NCBI RefSeq assembly: GCF_001423695.1
Contig: NZ_LMOZ01000002.1
Span: forward strand, 558,658 to 622,657
DNA: 64,000 nucleotides
Direction: 5' to 3'
From: Leifsonia sp. Leaf336
Lineage (GTDB): Bacteria > Actinomycetota > Actinomycetes > Actinomycetales > Microbacteriaceae
Of this stretch, positions 59,755-64,000 are shown in pieces. The translations under genes and the position numbers were made by a program. The notes under the pieces are model-generated. The model saw only the letters and a program-made list of their open reading frames with translations. It was not told where the DNA came from and did not search any database. The stretch's first letter is position 1. Each line of letters begins with the position of its first letter.

Positions 59755-61066
59755 GTGGATCATGCTGGGGGTCGGCCTCCTGCTCACCGTCGGCACCGGC
59801 CTCTTCGTGGCCAGCGAATTCGCCCTGGTCAACCTCGACCGCGGCGACCTCGAGGCGAGACGGGCGCGCGGCGAGTCCCGTCTCACCATGACGATCGCGG
59901 CCCTGAAGATCACCTCGACGCACCTCTCGAGCGCGCAGCTCGGGATCACACTGACGACGCTGCTCACCGGTTACACGATGGAGCCGGCCATCAGCTCGCT
60001 CCTGCGCGGCCCGCTGACGGCGCTGGGACTTCCCGACGTCGCCGTGGTCCCCATCGCGTCGGTGGTCGCGATCGCCGTCGCCACGCTGCTGTCGATGATC
60101 CTCGGCGAGCTCGTGCCCAAGAACTTCGCGCTGGCGCTGCCGATCGCGACGGCCAAGCTGGTCATCCCGTTCCAGACGGTGTTCACGACGGTCTTCCGCC
60201 CGTTCGTCTTCGTGCTCAACGGCACCGCCAACGGGTTCCTCCGGTTGCTCGGCATCGAGCCGAAGGAGGAGCTGTCGGCCGCGCGCACGGCCGACGAGCT
60301 CTCGTCGCTGGTCCGGCGTTCGGCGAGTGCCGGTGTGCTCGAGGCGGACACCGCGACGCTGCTGAGCCGGACGCTGGCGTTCTCGGCGCGCACCGCCTCC
60401 GACGTGATGACTCCCCGGCCGCGTGTGGAGGCGGTCAAGCGCACCGACCCGGCTCAGACGGTGATCGGCCTCGCGCGCACGACCGGGTACTCCCGGTTCC
60501 CCGTCGTCGACGAGGACGTCGACGACGTCGTCGGCTTCGTGCACGTCAAGCAGGCCGTCGCGGTGCCGCGCCAGCGTCGCGCGCGCGTCCCCGTCTCCGC
60601 TCTGCAGACGGAGGCGCTGCGCGTGCCGGAGACCATGCACCTCGACACGCTGCTCGGCGAGCTGCGCGGCCGCGGTTACCAGATGGCGGTCGTGGTCGAC
60701 GAGTACGGGGGGACCTCCGGCATCGCCACCCTGGAGGATCTCGTGGAGGAGATCGTCGGGGAGGTCGCCGACGAGCACGATCGCACGCGCGCCGGTGTGG
60801 TGCGCGGGCGCGACTCCATCACCTTCCCCGGCATCCTGCGACCGGACGAGCTGCAGGAGCAGGCCGGCGTGACCGTGCCGGAGGAAGGCCCCTACGAGAC
60901 GGTGGCCGGCTTCGTCATGAACGAGCTCGGGCGCCTCCCGAAGGTCGGCGACGAGGTGCCGATCGACGGCGGCACGCTGCGGGTCGAGCGCCTGGAGGGC
61001 CGCCGCGTCGACCGGATCCGGTACACGCCCGATCCGGAGGAATCGACGACGGGAGGTGACGCATGA
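59744..61066 (+). CDS. CNNM/CorC (HlyC/CorC) family transporter
   Basis: 440-aa membrane protein: DUF21 domain with three or four helices (residues 1-200), CBS pair (about 220-335, [37 protein letters not shown]), CorC_HlyC domain at the C-terminus. The family exports or exchanges Mg2+/Co2+. Start 59744 with GGGGTGA upstream; GTG 59735 is the alternative. Its stop overlaps the next gene (ATGA). Confidence 0.88.
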   Translation: MLYEWIMLGVGLLLTVGTGLFVASEFALVNLDRGDLEARRARGESRLTMTIAALKITSTHLSSAQLGITLTTLLTGYTMEPAISSLLRGPLTALGLPDVAVVPIASVVAIAVATLLSMILGELVPKNFALALPIATAKLVIPFQTVFTTVFRPFVFVLNGTANGFLRLLGIEPKEELSAARTADELSSLVRRSASAGVLEADTATLLSRTLAFSARTASDVMTPRPRVEAVKRTDPAQTVIGLARTTGYSRFPVVDEDVDDVVGFVHVKQAVAVPRQRRARVPVSALQTEALRVPETMHLDTLLGELRGRGYQMAVVVDEYGGTSGIATLEDLVEEIVGEVADEHDRTRAGVVRGRDSITFPGILRPDELQEQAGVTVPEEGPYETVAGFVMNELGRLPKVGDEVPIDGGTLRVERLEGRRVDRIRYTPDPEESTTGGDA

Positions 61067-62100
61067 GCGACTGGGCCGGCATCGCCTGGCTGGTGGTGCT
61101 CCTCCTCGTGAACGCGTTCTTCGTCGGCGCCGAGTTCGCGGTCATCTCCGCACGCCGTTCGCAGATCGAGCCCCTCGCCGAACGCGGCAAGCGCAGCGCG
61201 AAGACCGCGCTCTACGCGATGGAGCACGCGACCCTCATGCTCGCGACGACGCAGCTCGGAATCACCGTCTGCTCGCTGCTGATCCTGAACGTGTCCGAGC
61301 CGGCGATCCACCACCTGCTCGAGGTTCCGCTCGGCGCCACGGGCTGGTCGGAGGACGTGATCGGCACGGTCGCGTTCGTGATCGCCCTGGTGGTGGTGTC
61401 GTTCCTGCACGTCGTGTTCGGTGAGATGGTGCCGAAGAACATCTCGTTCTCGATGCCTGACAGGGCCGCGCTGCTGCTCGCGCCTCCGCTCGTCGGCGTG
61501 GGGCGCGCGGTGCGGCCGATCATCGTCGCCCTGAACGCGACGGCGAACAGCGTGCTCAGGCTGTTCCGCGTGGAGCCGAAGGACGAGGCCGCGAGCACCT
61601 TCACCCTCGACGAGGTCGCGACCATCGTGAGCCAGTCGACGCGGGAGGGCCTCCTGACCGACCGCACCGGCGCGCTGACCGCCGCGTTCGAGTTCACCGC
61701 GAAGAAGGTGCGCGACGCCATGGTCAAGCCCGAGACGCTCGTCTCGCTGCCGGCGGCGCCGACTCCGGCCGACGTCGAGAAAGCCGTGGCGAAGCACGGT
61801 TTCTCGCGGTACGTCGTGCCGGACGCCGACGGCGAGCCGACCGGCTACCTGCATCTGAAAGACGTGCTCGACCTGGAGGAGACCGGGTTCGACCTCCCGG
61901 TTCCCGCCAAGCGGATCCGCCGGCTGGTGACCGTCTTCGTCGACAGCGATCTGGAGGACGCCCTGGCGAGCATGCGCCGCACGGGCAGCCACCTGGCGCG
62001 CGCCGTCGATGGGGAGGGCGCGACCGCGGGCGTGCTGTTCCTCGAGGACATCATCGAGGAGCTCGTGGGCGAGGTGCAGGACGCGACTCGGCGCCGCTGA
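61063..62100 (+). CDS. CNNM/CorC-type transporter, shorter paralog
   Basis: 345-aa paralog: DUF21 (about 1-190) and CBS pair (about 205-340, ending EDIIEELVGEVQD); lacks the C-terminal CorC_HlyC domain. Overlaps the preceding gene by ATGA, so the pair is coupled and may form a heteromer. Confidence 0.88.
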   Translation: MSDWAGIAWLVVLLLVNAFFVGAEFAVISARRSQIEPLAERGKRSAKTALYAMEHATLMLATTQLGITVCSLLILNVSEPAIHHLLEVPLGATGWSEDVIGTVAFVIALVVVSFLHVVFGEMVPKNISFSMPDRAALLLAPPLVGVGRAVRPIIVALNATANSVLRLFRVEPKDEAASTFTLDEVATIVSQSTREGLLTDRTGALTAAFEFTAKKVRDAMVKPETLVSLPAAPTPADVEKAVAKHGFSRYVVPDADGEPTGYLHLKDVLDLEETGFDLPVPAKRIRRLVTVFVDSDLEDALASMRRTGSHLARAVDGEGATAGVLFLEDIIEELVGEVQDATRRR

Positions 62101-62152
62101 GCCGCCCACCGAGACCGTCCGGTCCACGAGCGCCAAACCTCCCGGGCCGGAG

Positions 62153-62158
62153 TAGCAT
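62153..62158 (+). promoter_or_regulatory. -10 box of the VOC gene
   Basis: TAGCAT, expected start near 62165, giving a short leader containing GGAG (62175-62178). Confidence 0.45.
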
Positions 62159-62186
62159 GCCGCGCGAAAGAACTGGAGAAATTCTC

Positions 62187-62573
62187 ATGTTATCGTCAAG
62201 CAAGACCTACTCCGTCCTCCCCGCAGCCGATCTGTCCCGTGCCGTGGCGTGGTTCCGCGACAAGCTCGAACTCGAGCCGGAGGACCTGAGCGAACAGGGC
62301 GCCCGCTACCGCACCGGTGGCGACTCCTGGATCTACATCTACGAGACCGCCAACGCCGGCACCGCGCAGAACACCTCGATGTGCTGGCTGGTGGACGACA
62401 TCGCCGCAGAGATGGAGCACCTCCGCGGCAAGGGCGTCGTCTTCGCCGACTACGACTTCCCGGGCCTGAAGACCGAGAACGGAGTCGCGACGGACGACGA
62501 GGGCAAGTCGGCCTGGTTCCAGGACAGCGAAGGCAACTACCTCTGCCTGACGCAGCCGAACTCGCCCATGTAG
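62187..62573 (+). CDS. VOC family protein, single domain
   Basis: 128-aa vicinal-oxygen-chelate protein (VLPAADLSRAVAWFRDKLELEPED start; SEGNYLCLTQPN end). Function unknown. ATG 62187 with GGAG 8 nt upstream chosen over an upstream in-frame ATG at 62157. Confidence 0.85.
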   Translation: MLSSSKTYSVLPAADLSRAVAWFRDKLELEPEDLSEQGARYRTGGDSWIYIYETANAGTAQNTSMCWLVDDIAAEMEHLRGKGVVFADYDFPGLKTENGVATDDEGKSAWFQDSEGNYLCLTQPNSPM

Positions 62574-62574
62574 G

Positions 62575-63660
62575 TCAGTCTCGCCACTGCGCCCGCAGGT
62601 ACTGCGGAGGCCAGTAGTCGATCGTGGCACCGAGCTCATGAGCGGCCCGCAACGGGAAATGCGGGTCGCGCAGGAGTTCGCGCGCCAGCATCACGGCGTC
62701 CGCGCTGCCGTTCTCGACGATGTCGGCCGCCTGCTGCGGCGTGGTGATCAGACCGACGGCGCTCACATCAACCTCCGCGGAGCTGCGGACGTGCTCGGCG
62801 AACGGCACCTGGTAGCCGGGCTCGAGCGGGATGCGGACGCCCGTCTGGATGCCGCCGGACGAGATGTCGAAGAAGTCGGCGCCCGCCTCTTGCGCCCAGG
62901 CGGCGACGGTAGCGGTCTGCTGCTCGTCCCAGCCTCCCGGAGTCCAGTCGCTGCCGGAGAACCGGACGAACAGCGGGACGCCGTCGCCGACCTCGTCGCG
63001 CACCGCCGACACGATCCGGAGCAGCAGCCGCGCCCGGTTCTCGAGCGAGCCGCCGTACTCGTCGGTGCGGTGGTTGGCGATGGGGGAGAGGAACTCGTGC
63101 AGCAGGTAGCCGTGCGCGGCATGCAGCTCGATGATGCGGAAGCCGACGTCGACCGAGCGTCGCGCTGCGGAGCGGAAGTCGCTCACGATGGCGTCGATGC
63201 CGGCGTGGTCGAGCTCGGCGGGCACCGCGAGGTCGCCGAACGCGACGGCCGACGGCGCGACGGCCGCCCAGCCTCCCTCCTCGACGGGGACGGAGCCGTG
63301 GCGGTCCTCGAAGCCCCAGGCCGGCCAGCTGGAGGCCTTGCGGCCCGCGTGCGCGAGCTGGATGCCGGGCACGGCGCCCTGCTCGGTGATGAACGCCACG
63401 ATCGGCCGCCAGGCCTCCGCCTGCTCGTCCGACCAGATGCCGGTGTCGCGGGGCGAGATCCTGCCCTCCGGGTTGACGGAGGTCGCCTCCGTGAACACGA
63501 TGCCGCTGCCGCCGACCGCGAGCGAGCCGAGGTGGACGAGCTGCCAGGTCTGCGGCACGCCCGACTCGTCGAGCACGGAGTACTGGCACATCGGAGAGGT
63601 CCAGATGCGGTTGCGGACGGTGACGCCGCGCAGGGTGATCGGGTCGAAGAGGGAGGTCAT
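62575..63660 (-). CDS. Old yellow enzyme family NADH:flavin oxidoreductase (YqjM-like)
   Basis: 361-aa FMN TIM-barrel ene-reductase. TSPMCQYSVLDES contains the YqjM-type Cys; ELHAAHGYLLHEFLSPIANHRTDEYGGSLENRARLLLRI is the class signature. Reduces activated alkenes with NAD(P)H. AGGAA SD upstream. Convergent with the VOC gene. Confidence 0.93.
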   Translation of the reverse strand: MTSLFDPITLRGVTVRNRIWTSPMCQYSVLDESGVPQTWQLVHLGSLAVGGSGIVFTEATSVNPEGRISPRDTGIWSDEQAEAWRPIVAFITEQGAVPGIQLAHAGRKASSWPAWGFEDRHGSVPVEEGGWAAVAPSAVAFGDLAVPAELDHAGIDAIVSDFRSAARRSVDVGFRIIELHAAHGYLLHEFLSPIANHRTDEYGGSLENRARLLLRIVSAVRDEVGDGVPLFVRFSGSDWTPGGWDEQQTATVAAWAQEAGADFFDISSGGIQTGVRIPLEPGYQVPFAEHVRSSAEVDVSAVGLITTPQQAADIVENGSADAVMLARELLRDPHFPLRAAHELGATIDYWPPQYLRAQWRD

Positions 63661-63667
63661 ACGATTC

Positions 63668-64000
63668 CTAAGCTTCCAGGCCCTGCAGATATGCCCGGAG
63701 GTCGGCGGCCGATGTGTAGACGTGCCCGGCGATGCCGAGCGACCGGGCGCCCTCCACGTTCTCGGCCTTGTTGTCGATGAAGACCATCTGCTCGGGGGTC
63801 ACGTGGAGCTCGGCCATGACGTGCTCGAAGATCTCGGCGCTGGGCTTGACGGTGCCCAGCTCGCCGCTCACGAACACCCGCTCGAACAGGTCGCCGAGCG
63901 TGCCGTGCCGGAAGTACGAGCCGAAGTCGCGCCCGGCGTTCGAGAGCAGCGCGAGGCGCGTGCCGCCGGCTTTCAGGTCGAGGAGGACCTGGAGAGTGTC
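63668..64000 (-). CDS. HAD-IA hydrolase, C-terminal part (truncated by window edge)
   Basis: 110 residues visible; the gene starts beyond the window. Motif II LALLSNAG, motif III Lys in GELGTVKPSAEIF, motif IV VFIDNKAENVEGARSLGIAG. Probably a phosphatase. 7 nt downstream of the old yellow enzyme start, so upstream of it in the same direction. Confidence 0.88.
   Translation of the reverse strand, partial: DTLQVLLDLKAGGTRLALLSNAGRDFGSYFRHGTLGDLFERVFVSGELGTVKPSAEIFEHVMAELHVTPEQMVFIDNKAENVEGARSLGIAGHVYTSAADLRAYLQGLEA

Overview
The window is high-GC actinobacterial chromosome, and gene content and order point to Microbacteriaceae (Leifsonia-like). Supporting evidence: two WhiB-type iron-sulfur regulators, the mtrA-mtrB-lpqB-comF-hpf-secA run, sigH-rsrA with a mycothiol-type anti-sigma factor, a fused 2-oxoglutarate decarboxylase/succinyltransferase, GTG/TTG starts, and many start codons 6-10 nt after a TANNNT -10 box (leaderless transcripts). 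No rRNA, tRNA, CRISPR array, insertion sequence, prophage or obvious pseudogene was seen. Coding density is very high and no gene-free stretch exceeds about 210 bases. The species assignment is inference.

Layout. 43-2809: acyl-CoA dehydrogenase, small membrane protein, galE. 2914-12318: the conserved whiB2 block (whiB2, large membrane glycosyltransferase, DUF5719, metallopeptidase-like protein, DUF3499, phosphomannomutase, ahcY, GNAT). 12322-20914: cyclase-family enzyme, RDD and SpoIIM-type membrane proteins, and a MoxR/DUF58/DUF4350/DUF4129 envelope operon. 21055-29863: mtrA, mtrB, lpqB, comF, hpf, secA. 29921-32470: Rv3235-family protein, a PdtaS-like kinase and whiB1. 32663-41784 is an accessory insertion between whiB1 and rsgA: membrane protein, DUF1684, a complete peptide/nickel-type ABC importer, a TetR-controlled MFS pump, and bcp. 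41885-45319: rsgA, aroA, sigH, rsrA. 45386-52602: VOC, HAD, DUF7144, MFS, AtsA-like sulfatase, epoxide hydrolase. 52607-53583: a small arsenic locus. 53668-59125: kgd and guaB1. 59132-64000: small membrane protein, two CNNM/CorC-type transporters, VOC protein, old yellow enzyme, and a HAD gene cut by the window edge.

Most notable signals. (1) In the arsenic locus, two ArsR-like palindromes precede a well-placed Shine-Dalgarno, a 22-residue peptide with 6 cysteines, a 10-bp hairpin and then arsC. The peptide is either a tiny metal/arsenic-binding product or a cysteine-responsive leader. (2) A proline-rich leader ORF behind a strong -10 box overlaps the start of a CNNM/CorC (Mg2+-type) transporter whose SD can fold into a hairpin. 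(3) sigH has a SigH/SigR-type promoter inside the start of the divergent aroA and a second in-frame GTG with its own SD, predicting a 244-aa long isoform as in Streptomyces SigR. (4) A 26-bp hairpin element occurs as an inverted pair between rsgA and bcp, with a compensatory base change. (5) Four evenly spaced GAAC-N3-GTTC-type dyads lie upstream of the MFS pump. (6) A leaderless mini-ORF overlaps the start of mtrA. (7) A 14-bp tandem repeat begins at the 3' end of rsrA.

How the genes work together: the conserved core joins envelope and division control (WhiB2, MtrAB-LpqB, SecA, membrane glycosyltransferase, MoxR cluster) with redox-stress control (SigH-RsrA, WhiB1, Bcp) and ribosome maintenance (Hpf, RsgA). 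The accessory genes add import, efflux and detoxification.
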